NCBI GenBank assembly: GCA_017543025.1 | Contig: JAFYGX010000183.1 | Span: forward strand, 1 to 17,352 | Length of the DNA: 17,352 bases | DNA from: Solobacterium sp. | GTDB taxonomy: Bacteria > Bacillota_I > Bacilli_A > Erysipelotrichales > Erysipelotrichaceae | Reading direction: 5' to 3' | Shown: positions 1 through 8,311 of the stretch, in pieces | Layout of the letters: every line of letters starts with the position of its first letter | How positions within the stretch are numbered: position 1 is the first letter of the stretch | Notes under the pieces: generated by a model | What the model saw: the letters and a program-made list of their open reading frames with translations, nothing else | Told to the model about the DNA's origin: nothing | Database searches by the model: none | Position numbers and translations under genes: made by a program

Positions 1-547
1 AGGAAGAATTCTCCGGACTGCACGCGTAAACGCCGAACCGGATCACCCCGCCGCCTTCCGGCATATGGCAGATGCGCATCTGAGAAAACACAGTGCCATC
101 CTCGGAGCATTCGATCCGGTAATCATCCTGCCGGCGGCTGAAGCGATACCACATTGAAGTTACTTCAGCGGGGATGGCTGTAGTCGCCCAGTCGGAATAT
201 CCGTGCACTGTCACCACAGAACCAAGATGACGGAAGCTTTCGTTTTCATATTCCACTGAAGCTTTCAGCCAGTTCTCCGAATTCAGATACATCACGATCC
301 CGCACTGATCAAAGCGATGCGCGCTCTGACTGAAATCCGTTTTAACCGTAAACGAAAAATAGTTCTCTTCCGTTTCCATCTGCAGCATCGGTGCATTATC
401 ATTACGAAAATGATAGTAGGTACGCTGCCAGAGATCCGTATGCGGTTCAGTTTCAATGGTGATCGACTGCACCCCATCCTCTGCAGACTCCAGAAAAAAT
501 GTTTCCGGCTGATTGGTCCATTTCCATACATCATTCTGTATCTTCAT
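1..547 (-). CDS. DUF1349-type concanavalin-like protein, partial (C-terminus beyond left edge)
   Basis: An open frame runs from ATG at 547-545 to the window edge without a stop, giving 182 residues. A clear ribosome binding site (AGGAG) lies about 7 bases upstream of the start. The protein begins MKIQNDVWKWTNQPETFFLE and is rich in W, Y, F and short beta-strand patterns. Phrases such as DQCGIVMYLNSENWLKASVEYEN and WYRFSRRQDDYRIECSEDG match the DUF1349 family (REE1/laminin-G-like beta sandwich), whose members are usually about 190-210 residues, so only a few residues are missing. There is no signal peptide or membrane segment, so it is probably cytosolic. Family members may bind sugars or act as accessory proteins, but no reaction is established. 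It is transcribed divergently from the GGDEF gene to its right. Family call fairly confident, function unknown. Confidence 0.8.
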   Translation of the reverse strand, partial: MKIQNDVWKWTNQPETFFLESAEDGVQSITIETEPHTDLWQRTYYHFRNDNAPMLQMETEENYFSFTVKTDFSQSAHRFDQCGIVMYLNSENWLKASVEYENESFRHLGSVVTVHGYSDWATTAIPAEVTSMWYRFSRRQDDYRIECSEDGTVFSQMRICHMPEGGGVIRFGVYACSPENSS

Positions 548-577
548 AGCTGTTCTCCTCTGTACAGATCCGTGTTC

Positions 578-583
578 ATTATA
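578..583 (-). promoter_or_regulatory. -10 element for the DUF1349 gene
   Basis: A perfect TATAAT on the minus strand lies 31 bases upstream of the start codon at 547. The best -35 candidate is TTCGCA (603-608) with a 19-base gap, which is weak. The rest of 548-766 holds only this and the divergent promoter of the GGDEF gene. Confidence 0.5.
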
Positions 584-701
584 GCTGCACCAGGACACAG
601 AATGCGAACCCTGATGTCTGTCCGTCCTCCTGCTTCCGGCCGCCCTATGCAGATCTGAAGCAGGGATTATCCGGGCAGCGAACCAATCGAAGTGATTTTG
701 T

Positions 702-731
702 TTGCATGAACTTCACCGCTCTTTGTATGAT
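702..731 (+). promoter_or_regulatory. Promoter of the GAF-GGDEF gene
   Basis: TTGCAT (702-707), an 18-base spacer and TATGAT (726-731) precede the GGDEF gene start at 767, giving a predicted leader of about 30 bases. Consensus match is moderate. Confidence 0.45.
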
Positions 732-766
732 GACACTGAGCTTCCGTTTTGAAAGGAGTCAGAGCT

Positions 767-2137
767 ATGGATTATCAGATGTTTGTGGATACGTTTACCA
801 TCCCGTGCTGTGTGATGGAAGTCGAAAAAAAGGATGACGGCAGCTGCGGACTGATCCGGATTCACAGAGCAAATGATTCCTATAAGACGACTATGGGCCC
901 GGCGTATTACGATGATATGCCCTATTACGAACTTGTACCGAAAGAACCGCAGTTTGAACGCTGCTGTTTTCAGGCGGCACATTTCAATCAGCGCATCCGG
1001 GCTTATGTGGAGACCCGCGCACTCAATTCATGGACCGATCAGCAGCTTCTGCCGCTGAAGAAACAGAATGAAACTACCGGATACTGTCTCTTCCTGTTTG
1101 AGTTCACTGCCGAAGCAGAACCTTCCCGGATGGCAGAAGTATCGCGTACAACCGCAGAAAAAGTAATCCAGTGCTGTGTCTCCCTGACCAGAGAAGCGGA
1201 TCTGAACCGATCGCTTGATCTTGTCACAAAAGATATCTGTGAAATTGCCGAAGCAGATTCCTGCCGCATTTTTCTTCTGGACCACATCAACCAGAAAACC
1301 GTCACCCTGTCCCGTTACACAAAACCAGGTGTGCAAGGGCTTCCTGCCGCAATTGACGGAGCCCTGGAATACGAGGCTGCAGCCTCCTGGAAATCCGTGC
1401 TCGGTCTCAGCAACGACATCATCATAAAAGACTCTCATGACATGGCCGAGCTGAAAAAGAGGGCTCCTGACTGGTACGAAAACATTCATCGCTTCCGGAT
1501 CCGCTCGGTTGTACTGATTCCGCTGCGCAGAGGAGACCAGATTATCGGATATCTCTCTGTTCTCAACTACAATACGGAAAAAACTGCTGAAGTCACTGAA
1601 CTGATTGAGCTGCTCTCTTTTTTCCTCGGTACAGAGATTTCCAATCATCAGATGCGCAGTGAACTGGAATATTCGAGTACGCATGATGCGATGACCGGCA
1701 TTCTCGGAAGAGCTGCGTGGATGAAACAGATGGAACTGCTCGAACATTCAAACCCGAAGCTTCCATTCGGCATCATAAGCATGGATCTCAACGGCCTGAA
1801 GGAAACCAATGACCGTTACGGTCATGAGCAGGGGGACAGACAGATTACCGAAAGTGTGAGAGTCATGTCTGAGTTCTTTCGAAAAGACCAGCTGTACCGC
1901 ATTAGCGGAGATGAATTCGCAGCACTCGTCATCGGCGGAACCGAAGAGGAATTCCGGACGCAGGCCTCTCGGCTGCAGAACAGAAAACTCGATGGTCCCA
2001 ATGTGAGCATATCTGCCGGAATCTGCTGGGCAGGCACCTCGATCGGTCCGAAGGAAGCGATTCGGATCGCCGACAAGAATATGTATTCCGATAAAGCGCA
2101 ATACTATAAGAATCACCCTGACCGAAAAATGCGCTGA
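767..2137 (+). CDS. GAF-GGDEF protein, putative diguanylate cyclase with SGDEF variant
   Basis: A 456-residue protein. The chosen start is ATG 767, with AAGGAG at 753-758 eight bases upstream; an in-frame TTG at 749 lies before that site and is unlikely. Residues 1-115 look like a PAS-like sensor (FTIPCCVMEVE, IHRANDSYK). Residues about 125-295 resemble a GAF domain (RSLDLVTKDICEIAEADSCRIFLLD, VLIPLRRGDQIIGYLSVLN). Residues 303-456 are a GGDEF domain with STHDAMTGILGR, the metal aspartate D340 in SMDLNGLKETND, YGHEQGD, and the active loop as SGDEF (380-384). The feedback I-site (RxxD five residues before the loop) has D374 but phenylalanine where R is expected. Soluble, with no membrane segment. 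It probably makes or senses cyclic di-GMP in response to a ligand bound by GAF/PAS. SGDEF variants are active in some proteins, so activity is open. It ends at a terminator shared with the convergent regulator. Confidence 0.88.
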   Translation: MDYQMFVDTFTIPCCVMEVEKKDDGSCGLIRIHRANDSYKTTMGPAYYDDMPYYELVPKEPQFERCCFQAAHFNQRIRAYVETRALNSWTDQQLLPLKKQNETTGYCLFLFEFTAEAEPSRMAEVSRTTAEKVIQCCVSLTREADLNRSLDLVTKDICEIAEADSCRIFLLDHINQKTVTLSRYTKPGVQGLPAAIDGALEYEAAASWKSVLGLSNDIIIKDSHDMAELKKRAPDWYENIHRFRIRSVVLIPLRRGDQIIGYLSVLNYNTEKTAEVTELIELLSFFLGTEISNHQMRSELEYSSTHDAMTGILGRAAWMKQMELLEHSNPKLPFGIISMDLNGLKETNDRYGHEQGDRQITESVRVMSEFFRKDQLYRISGDEFAALVIGGTEEEFRTQASRLQNRKLDGPNVSISAGICWAGTSIGPKEAIRIADKNMYSDKAQYYKNHPDRKMR

Positions 2138-2175
2138 AAAAACCATGCAGCTGCGCCCTGTTACAAGGCGGAAAC

Positions 2176-2207
2176 AAAAAACAGAAGGCTGTCCGTCTTC
2201 TGTTTTT
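2176..2207. terminator. Bidirectional intrinsic terminator
   Basis: An 11-base perfect stem (AAAAACAGAAG / CTTCTGTTTTT) with a 9-base loop lies between the convergent stop codons at 2137 and 2221. The arms give U-runs in both directions, so it can end both the GGDEF and the regulator transcripts. Confidence 0.85.
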
Positions 2208-2220
2208 CAGTGCATCCATT

Positions 2221-3633
2221 TCAGTTCTCTGTCCCGGTCTTTTCGATCCGGTACATCACAAGCGCCGTCATCAGCTCACGCATGTCCGCCGGGTCCCCGA
2301 TTTCAATTCCGAGCACATCTTCCGCTTTCTGCATCCGGTATTTGATCGTATTGCGGTGCACATACATCGAAGTAGCGGTGTCCGCCGCTGACATCTGTTT
2401 ATCCAGAATGTAAACTGCAAGAGTTTCTATGTTTTCCGCACTTCCGCCCTCGCTGACAAGAAGATCAATCATTGAACGATAGTGATCGGTAAGGAAACTG
2501 CGTTCTTTCATCAGATTCCGAACATAACGGATCAGCTGCAGCTGGGTGATCCGGACATAGCCGGAACACGGAAATACGGTTTCTGCATCCCTGAGATATT
2601 GCTTCAGATGTTCATGAAAGCTGCGTACGGTAAGCCCGCCCGGCATAATATGCATTCCCTGCACCAGCACAGCCGGAATCCGGTTTACCGCAAGATATTC
2701 CGCCAGCGCATTGCAGTGTCTGCACATTTCCTGGTACCGGTCTACCTTTGAATAGATCATGACAATATCCGTTCCGTACATGCCGATCAGACCGATTCTG
2801 CCGAACGACATGCAGAATTCACGGATTGAATTCTTCCACGGCAGAAGAGACATTCCATCCTTAGCCGCAAAATAGAGAATTTCAGTATTGTGCAGCAGCG
2901 CTTTTCCTTCCCGGTTTGCACATTCTGCCGCAATTCCGTACTGCCCTTCACAGATCAGGAACACCTTCTCCTGCACCTGTTCTTTCCTGCTGTTTCCGCT
3001 GACCAGAACGCCCCGAAGCGCACAGGTACACTCCTCAAAACAGTATCGGTCCAGCAGCAGTCCGTCAGTCCGCACGGCAGCGATCTTCGCCGGTTCCTGA
3101 CCGTACATGAAATGGATGATTCCGGCTGTCTCACTGTCCGCCTCCGGAAACTGCAGCGCTTTATTCGTCGTGCAGATTTCTTCACCCTGCTCTGTCTGCA
3201 GAATGAATTCTGCTTCGACAATCGGCTTCAGCAGTTCAAGCAGGTTCTCAACTGATCTGTTTTCTGCGGCCAGCAGCAGCTTTGCGGCTTCTGTCGCAAT
3301 TGCGCCGGGCTGAACCTGCATCATAAGATCTTTTGCGGCATTGTCAGGTTCCTCAACCGCCAGTACCGGAAGCTTTGTTTCAATTCTTTCTGTCTGCTTC
3401 GCTGTGGCAATGAATCCTGCCGCATCCGGATGTTTCCGGATCAGTTCAGCCAGGTTGATGACAGGATCGCAAACAACATACAGAAGTCCCGCTTCATGTT
3501 CCGTTCCGTTTTCCGTGATTCGTTTCACCATGCGGTTCTGATGTTCAGAGCCCGAAACACATACTCCTCCCGGAAGCTGATGAAAGAGTTCTCCGACTCT
3601 GACTGCTGCTGTCTCTTCTGATTTAAAATCCAT
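2221..3633 (-). CDS. PucR/CdaR-family transcriptional regulator
   Basis: A 470-residue protein from ATG 3633, which has GGGAGAG at 3648-3642 eight bases upstream. An ATG at 3660 has no ribosome binding site. The C-terminal 70 residues are the PucR-type helix-turn-helix (MSAADTATSMYVHRNTIKYR at about 414-433, then AEDVLGIEIGDP), a signature of this family. The middle (about 230-380) resembles the GGDEF-like CdaR linker domain (FCMSFGRIGLIGMYGTDIVM, YRQEMCRHCNALAEYLAV-like). The N-terminus (about 50-110) resembles the PucR ligand region. Members usually activate nearby catabolic genes (purines, carbohydrates, diacids). No such pathway adjoins it here. The nearest same-strand genes are the acyl-ligase operon 447 bases upstream, so its target cannot be named. 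Cytosolic DNA-binding protein. Confidence 0.88.
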   Translation of the reverse strand: MDFKSEETAAVRVGELFHQLPGGVCVSGSEHQNRMVKRITENGTEHEAGLLYVVCDPVINLAELIRKHPDAAGFIATAKQTERIETKLPVLAVEEPDNAAKDLMMQVQPGAIATEAAKLLLAAENRSVENLLELLKPIVEAEFILQTEQGEEICTTNKALQFPEADSETAGIIHFMYGQEPAKIAAVRTDGLLLDRYCFEECTCALRGVLVSGNSRKEQVQEKVFLICEGQYGIAAECANREGKALLHNTEILYFAAKDGMSLLPWKNSIREFCMSFGRIGLIGMYGTDIVMIYSKVDRYQEMCRHCNALAEYLAVNRIPAVLVQGMHIMPGGLTVRSFHEHLKQYLRDAETVFPCSGYVRITQLQLIRYVRNLMKERSFLTDHYRSMIDLLVSEGGSAENIETLAVYILDKQMSAADTATSMYVHRNTIKYRMQKAEDVLGIEIGDPADMRELMTALVMYRIEKTGTEN

Positions 3634-4080
3634 ATCCCGCACTCTCCCGACTGCAACCATGAGAAATCATGTACAGATGTTTCTGTAACAAATTGAATGA
3701 ACGACCCGTAACCTTTATCGTGTTTAGTTTATCTGCCAAAAGGACACAAATCATTCACTCTGACAGTGCGAAATATCCGTGAAATCGATCTTTTTTTACC
3801 AAAATTTAATCAACTTTTAACAATACCGCTCATTTTTTGTTCAGTCACTATTGCGTACCCTTGTTTATCCTCAAAAGCTGTCATTGTTTGAACCCAGACA
3901 CCCCACGTATACATGTTCCGGTTCCGCGCCTATCTCACAAATCCCCCCGGCAGGTTTCCGCATTCCCGCTTCCAGTGTGTCATGTTCACTGCAGATATCC
4001 GGCAGAAGAAGAAAAATAGGCCGGAACCTGCACCTCTGCGGTTCTGACCTGTCTGTCTTTCTGGCACAGCAATCTGCCTG
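3634..4080. other. 447-base gene-free stretch upstream of the PucR-type regulator
   Basis: I see no convincing coding region. It holds a very AT-rich core (about 3780-3850), a possible minus-strand promoter for the regulator (TTGGCA at 3739-3734, 16-base gap, TAAAGG at 3717-3712; weak), and an inverted repeat ACAGA-N4-TCTGT at 3673-3686, 40 bases upstream of the regulator start, which could be an autoregulatory operator. The end near 4010-4045 carries a weak terminator of the ligase operon. The 5' leader of the regulator is therefore probably about 70 bases or more. Confidence 0.4.
4011..4044 (-). terminator. Weak candidate terminator of the acyl-ligase operon
   Basis: On the minus strand GAACCGCA pairs with TGC-A-GGTTC (4044-4024, one bulged base). 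It is followed after about 7 bases by TTTTTC. It lies 37 bases past the ligase stop. The gap between stem and U-run makes it weak. Confidence 0.35.
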
Positions 4081-5610
4081 TTATTCCAGAATTCTCCCTT
4101 TCTCCCCTGTCTGAACACGTCTGATCTTGCGGGAGGTTGTTTTTTCGAATTCTCTGTCTCTTAAGCGAAGCTGTGTAATTCTTCTTGCGGCGGGTGCTGT
4201 CCGGTTAATCTCCTCTGTTTTTTCCCGGAGGAGCCGCTCTGCATCCTGCTGGAATTCCGGCTGCACATAAACCTCTGCGGTGATCTTGTCTCCTTCCGGA
4301 TAGACAAGAATCTCCGCCAGCCATTCGCAGTCCGCAAATCTGTTTTCAATCACTTCCGGAGAAATATTTTCTCCGTTGGAGAGAATAATCAGGTTCTTTC
4401 TGCGGCCGGTAATATAGATTCTGTCATCCTTTACATAACCGAGATCTCCGGTCTTCAGCCAGCCGTCTTCCGTAAACATTTCCTTTTCCGCTTCCGGATT
4501 ACGGTAATAGCCCATCATGACAGAAGGACTCTTCACAAGAATCTCACCGTCTTCGATCTTCACTTCACAGTTCTTTACCACCCGGCCGACATCTTCTCCG
4601 GTTGAAGGGTCTTTCATACTGGAAGATGCGATCCGCGGGCTGCATTCTGTCATACCGTATCCCTGCAGAACCGGAATCCCCATCTCCGCATATTCCCTGC
4701 TCAGCTGCGGGGAAAGATAGGCACCGCCGCAGAAGAGATTGGTGAGCTTCGGCCCGAACAGTGCACGGCCTGCCTGTGCCATCGTAACACCGGGCATCGT
4801 CTTCACCTGAGATGCAATCCGCCGGTACAGCGTTTCGGCAATCATCGGAACCACAAGAATCATCGTCGGCTCAAACAGCCTGATATTCTGCGGCAGACGC
4901 ATCAGGGAATCATTGATCGCAAGGGTCGCTCCGTACCGCATCGAAAGCAGCAGATCGCAGGTCAGGCAGTATGCATGGTGAAGCGGAAGCACGCTTAACA
5001 GCACGCTGTTTTCATCACCTTCCTGATCGCAGCACATCACATTGTCGATCAGATTGGCATGCGACAGCATCACGCCCTTGCTTTTGCCGGTCGTTCCGGA
5101 TGTATACAGAATGCATGCACATTGTGCAGGATCGATCTCTGCCGGCTCAGCCGGTTCATAGCGGGCAATAACAGCAGGAATCGAGTCTTCCCCTTCGAGT
5201 TCTTCAAAACAGACCGTGCAGATATCCGGCTTCATCTGTTTCAGAGCCGGAATCAGCGGCGCAAACCGCCTGTCATAGAAGAATACAGCCACATCTGCCC
5301 GAATCAGATTGTCAATTACTTCTTCCGGCGGGAGAAGGGCGTCAATCGGAACCGTCACGCCGCCGGAAAGCCACGTACCGAACAGCGCTTCGATATACGG
5401 AATGCTTGTCGGTCCGATCATCCCCGCATGAACTGCAGTTCCTTTTTCATTCAGAAACGCACTGATCCGCAATGCGCTGTCATAACATGCGGAATAGGTG
5501 CATTCCACAATCTCCCTGCCGTTTTTCGCTTTCAGCCATGTTTTGTCCGGCCAGTTTTCCTTTGCCCTGAGGGCAAGATCAGAAAGCGTTCGAACTTCTT
5601 TTTCTTCCAT
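4081..5610 (-). CDS. AMP-forming acyl-CoA/acyl-ACP ligase (adenylation enzyme)
   Basis: A 509-residue member of the ANL superfamily. These enzymes activate a carboxylic acid with ATP and load it on a pantetheine thiol. The signature motifs are intact: phosphate-binding YTSGTTGKSKG (169-179), GYGMTECSP (318-326), TGDLGY (387-392), the hinge-region GRRKN (402-406) and the C-terminal catalytic lysine K495 in TTSRKIRR. The ILSNGENISPEVIEN stretch resembles fatty-acyl/aryl ligases rather than amino-acid-specific NRPS A domains, so the substrate is probably a fatty or other organic acid (inference). The start is ATG 5610, overlapping the ACP stop codon as TGATG; a GTG one codon earlier is also possible. 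Last gene of the operon and translationally coupled to the ACP, its likely acceptor. DltA of D-alanyl-teichoic acid synthesis is an alternative functional analogue, but no DltB or DltD is present. Confidence 0.92.
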   Translation of the reverse strand: MEEKEVRTLSDLALRAKENWPDKTWLKAKNGREIVECTYSACYDSALRISAFLNEKGTAVHAGMIGPTSIPYIEALFGTWLSGGVTVPIDALLPPEEVIDNLIRADVAVFFYDRRFAPLIPALKQMKPDICTVCFEELEGEDSIPAVIARYEPAEPAEIDPAQCACILYTSGTTGKSKGVMLSHANLIDNVMCCDQEGDENSVLLSVLPLHHAYCLTCDLLLSMRYGATLAINDSLMRLPQNIRLFEPTMILVVPMIAETLYRRIASQVKTMPGVTMAQAGRALFGPKLTNLFCGGAYLSPQLSREYAEMGIPVLQGYGMTECSPRIASSSMKDPSTGEDVGRVVKNCEVKIEDGEILVKSPSVMMGYYRNPEAEKEMFTEDGWLKTGDLGYVKDDRIYITGRRKNLIILSNGENISPEVIENRFADCEWLAEILVYPEGDKITAEVYVQPEFQQDAERLLREKTEEINRTAPAARRITQLRLRDREFEKTTSRKIRRVQTGEKGRILE

Positions 5611-5843
5611 CACTTTCCGGCTTTCATTGTTTCCAGGTATTTCATGATGTCACCAACCGTATAGATTCCGGTCAGCTGTGATTCATCCACAGTGATATCA
5701 AACGCTTCCTCAAAATCCCCCATCATGCTCATGACGGCGAACGAGGTCAGTCCAAGGTCTTCCGCAAGCCGGGAATCCTCTTTGATATCTTTCGGGTTTA
5801 CATCCGCATAGCGGGTAATGATCTCTCTGATTTTCTCAAGCAT
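5610..5843 (-). CDS. Freestanding acyl carrier protein
   Basis: A 77-residue ACP/PCP-fold protein. Helix 2 begins at EDLGLTSFAVM with Ser34 (LTSF) as the predicted 4'-phosphopantetheine site; the usual DSL is TSF here. The acidic pattern (DSRLAEDLG, MMGDFEEAFDI, YTVGDIMKYLE) is typical. The ribosome binding site AGAGGAG lies 7 bases before ATG. It starts 12 bases after the condensation gene and its stop overlaps the ligase start. It is expected to carry the acyl group between the ligase and the condensation-type enzyme after activation by the Sfp-type PPTase encoded at 10663-11289. Unlike the housekeeping fatty-acid ACP, it is not beside fab genes. Confidence 0.92.
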   Translation of the reverse strand: MLEKIREIITRYADVNPKDIKEDSRLAEDLGLTSFAVMSMMGDFEEAFDITVDESQLTGIYTVGDIMKYLETMKAGK

Positions 5844-5855
5844 AGTCTTCTCCTC

Positions 5856-7268
5856 TCAGATCCAGTCAATGATCTCGCCGATCGTGCGGCTCGGATCTTC
5901 CATTCCGTAGAACAGCGTACGGCAGAGATAGAAGTAGAGCTTCTCCACCTCACCTTCGCTCACTTCATTCTTCTGATATTCCATGTGGAACGAGAACCCG
6001 TTGTCATCCGGCCGGTGCATGACGGTCACATAAATATGCTGGAGGGCAACGCCGTTGCTGTACCACATCGATTTGTATCGGATATCCGGAATATTCTTCC
6101 CTTTCAGGGAAGCGGCGGACATCGGCTGATAGGTAAGCGTCAGGCATTCGTAGGCGCCTTCCGTACCATAGTGCTGATTGACTGCGCCCATATAGAGAAT
6201 CGGGTCGTAGTTGGCATGACGCAGCAGCGCATTCTCCTTTGCGTGAACGATCTTCAGCGCATCCATGAATGTTGTTTCCATCGGAATGTCGGTGCGCAGC
6301 GGCCAGAAATGAATTCTTGATCCGCCGGACTGACATTCAAGCAGCGTCCCTCTGCGGGCAACCGCATTTTTCACGCTGATATCTGTTTCGCCGCCGGAGA
6401 ACTTCGATAATACCGTACGCAGCGCAGTCAGAAGAAGTACTGCGACAGGAATATGATGTTTCTGACTGAATGCAATCAGCTGCCGGCTCGGCTCATCTTC
6501 CAGATCATAAACCAGAATAGCGGCTTCAATATTGCGGCCATGTGCCGGGCAGGCACGCAGATTCGGGTTCTTTGTTTCCTTGCGAAGTTCTTCCAGACGA
6601 TTGCGGAAGCTGAATGGCGTATAGATCGGTTCCGGTTTCTCCAGTTCCTTCATCCAGAACTCTTCGTCTTTCTTTCTAGCCGGGCTGCCGGCTTCATAGT
6701 TCAGATCGATCTTCAGCTGGTCAAGATAACTCTTCGGCTCCTTCGGAGCTTCAACCCCTTCGAACTTCTTCGAGCAGTAGAGCTGCAGCACATAGCTGTA
6801 AAAGGAAATGATCGAAGAGGAATCCATGGTCATATGATGAACCTTCATGTAAAGTCCTTCATAATTCCCCGGCAGGCGGATCATCCGGATCTCATTCATC
6901 GGACCGCCGTTCATATAGAGCGGTTCTCTGCTCCATCTGCGCATTTCCTCATGCGCATCTTCTTCCCGCCATGCGGAAAAATCCACCACCGGAATGTAAC
7001 GGTCTTCGGTCGGAACCAGATACTGGACAATATTCCCTTCTTCATCTTTTGCGAAGCGCAGCCGCATGGATTCAAATTTCTGATATCCATCCAGAATGCA
7101 TTCGCGAAGAGTGTCAAAATCCGTTTCCCCGTATTCCAGATAGAATCCAGTAGCGATGTTGAGCAATTCATCACGCTGACTTGCGGAAACCGTATAATAG
7201 TGGATCCGCTGGGCAGCTGTCAGTGGATAAGTCTGAACAACTGCTCCGTTGATTGATAGTTCTTTCAT
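5856..7268 (-). CDS. Standalone condensation-domain acyltransferase (NRPS C-like)
   Basis: A 470-residue single-domain protein of the chloramphenicol-acetyltransferase/condensation fold. Motifs occur in order: YPLTAAQRIHYY (14-25), FESMRLRF (65-72), active-site HHMTMDS (144-150, catalytic His probably H145), YLDQLKID (181-188), HFWPLRTDIP (320-329) and HANYDPILYMG (351-361). The usual HHxxxDG has serine in place of the glycine, while the structural Asp is kept. The family joins an acyl-pantetheine donor to an amine or, in some relatives, an alcohol. With a lone ACP and ligase beside it, the donor is probably acyl-ACP and the acceptor a free small molecule or a lipid. No A or T domain is fused. 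A GAGGAG ribosome site lies before ATG 7268. The gene starts 35 bases after the hydrolase gene. No signal peptide, so cytosolic. Confidence 0.85.
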   Translation of the reverse strand: MKELSINGAVVQTYPLTAAQRIHYYTVSASQRDELLNIATGFYLEYGETDFDTLRECILDGYQKFESMRLRFAKDEEGNIVQYLVPTEDRYIPVVDFSAWREEDAHEEMRRWSREPLYMNGGPMNEIRMIRLPGNYEGLYMKVHHMTMDSSSIISFYSYVLQLYCSKKFEGVEAPKEPKSYLDQLKIDLNYEAGSPARKKDEEFWMKELEKPEPIYTPFSFRNRLEELRKETKNPNLRACPAHGRNIEAAILVYDLEDEPSRQLIAFSQKHHIPVAVLLLTALRTVLSKFSGGETDISVKNAVARRGTLLECQSGGSRIHFWPLRTDIPMETTFMDALKIVHAKENALLRHANYDPILYMGAVNQHYGTEGAYECLTLTYQPMSAASLKGKNIPDIRYKSMWYSNGVALQHIYVTVMHRPDDNGFSFHMEYQKNEVSEGEVEKLYFYLCRTLFYGMEDPSRTIGEIIDWI

Positions 7269-7303
7269 CCGCTCTCCTCCTCACAGAATGATGAACTTTT
7301 TAA

Positions 7304-8275
7304 TTATTTTTCTTCGAATACCTCATCAAGGAATTCTGTTTCTGTCTTCTGATAAAGATCCGGATCTTCGAAGATACTTGAACCATGTCCCGCTTCATCA
7401 ACCAGAAGCAGCTTCTTCTTCGAATGGCATGCCTCAAAGTTCTCCTCACTCATCCAGACCGGAACGAACCGGTCTTTCCTGCCATGAATCAGAAGTACCG
7501 GAACTTCATTGTTCTTCAGCGCTTCCAGCGTGGAATAATCCGTGAATGCATAGCCTGCTGCAGCCTTCGAATAAAGCCCGTTCAGCCGGATAATCGGGTT
7601 GGTGACAGGCACGTGATACTGTTGTTTCATCACATGTGAGAAGATCATTGCAGGGCTTGTAAATGCACAATCAGCGATCACAGCTGAAACATTCTTCTGA
7701 ACTTCATCCAGTCCGAGCGCCATCAGGACAGTTGAGCCGCCCATGGAAGTGCCGTGAAGCACGATCTTCGTATCTTCTCCGAACCGTTCTTTTGCATAGC
7801 GAATCCACTCCAGAGTGTCAAAGCGGTCAAGAATGCCGAATCCGACATATCTGCCTTCGCTCTGTCCATGCGCTCTGAGATCCAGCAGCAGAACTTCATA
7901 GCCGAGATCATGGAAAAATTTCGCATGTATGATGTTGTCCATCGCATTGCTGGTAAACCCGTGATGCAGGATCACAAGTCTGCCGCAGGGCTTTTTGGAA
8001 GGAATATAGAATGCATGAAGCCGCAGTCCGTCACGCGCTGTGATGAATACATCTTCCTTCTTCTGCCCGCTGCCCCAGTCAGCGACCGGCTGCATTTTCT
8101 TCATATATACTTCAAATTTTTCCGCATCAGCAAACTGGCCGATAATATCTTCACTGGTTCCTTTCGGCCGCGGCAGCGTCTGTCTGTAGAGCATTGCCGA
8201 CGCAATCGCCGTCGCCGCACTGACCCCAGCAAGCATGCCAAATGACAAAAGTCCGTAACGAAAACCCTTATCCAT
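7304..8275 (-). CDS. Membrane-anchored alpha/beta hydrolase (serine hydrolase)
   Basis: A 323-residue protein. Residues 6-29 form one hydrophobic segment (LLSFGMLAGVSAATAIASAML) after a short basic start. This is a signal anchor that probably puts the domain outside the membrane. The hydrolase domain has HHGF (oxyanion, 104-107), nucleophile S177 in HGTSMGG, D268 in HGRKDRFVP and H297 in DEAGHGSS, a complete triad. It resembles the YqkD/serine aminopeptidase-like S33 group (family about 300-320 residues). First gene of the four-gene operon, with AAGGAG 10 bases before ATG. In this setting it could act as a thioesterase, lipase or deacylase on the conjugate or on lipids. The membrane anchor argues against simple release of ACP-bound product in the cytosol. 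The substrate is not readable from sequence. Confidence 0.88.
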   Translation of the reverse strand: MDKGFRYGLLSFGMLAGVSAATAIASAMLYRQTLPRPKGTSEDIIGQFADAEKFEVYMKKMQPVADWGSGQKKEDVFITARDGLRLHAFYIPSKKPCGRLVILHHGFTSNAMDNIIHAKFFHDLGYEVLLLDLRAHGQSEGRYVGFGILDRFDTLEWIRYAKERFGEDTKIVLHGTSMGGSTVLMALGLDEVQKNVSAVIADCAFTSPAMIFSHVMKQQYHVPVTNPIIRLNGLYSKAAAGYAFTDYSTLEALKNNEVPVLLIHGRKDRFVPVWMSEENFEACHSKKKLLLVDEAGHGSSIFEDPDLYQKTETEFLDEVFEEK

Positions 8276-8311
8276 TTTTTCTGTTCTCCTTCAACTTCTG
8301 CTTCTGCAGAA

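Noticed and set aside
1028..1747. A 239-codon minus-strand frame inside the GAF-GGDEF gene
   Set aside because: Antisense shadow without start signals or known motifs.
4081..5843. DltA-DltC of the D-alanyl-teichoic acid system
   Set aside because: No MBOAT DltB or DltD nearby. The third partner is a condensation-type enzyme, and the ligase motifs look like acyl ligases.
6453..7256. A 267-codon plus-strand frame inside the condensation gene
   Set aside because: Antisense shadow; the minus-strand frame has ordered condensation motifs and a ribosome site.
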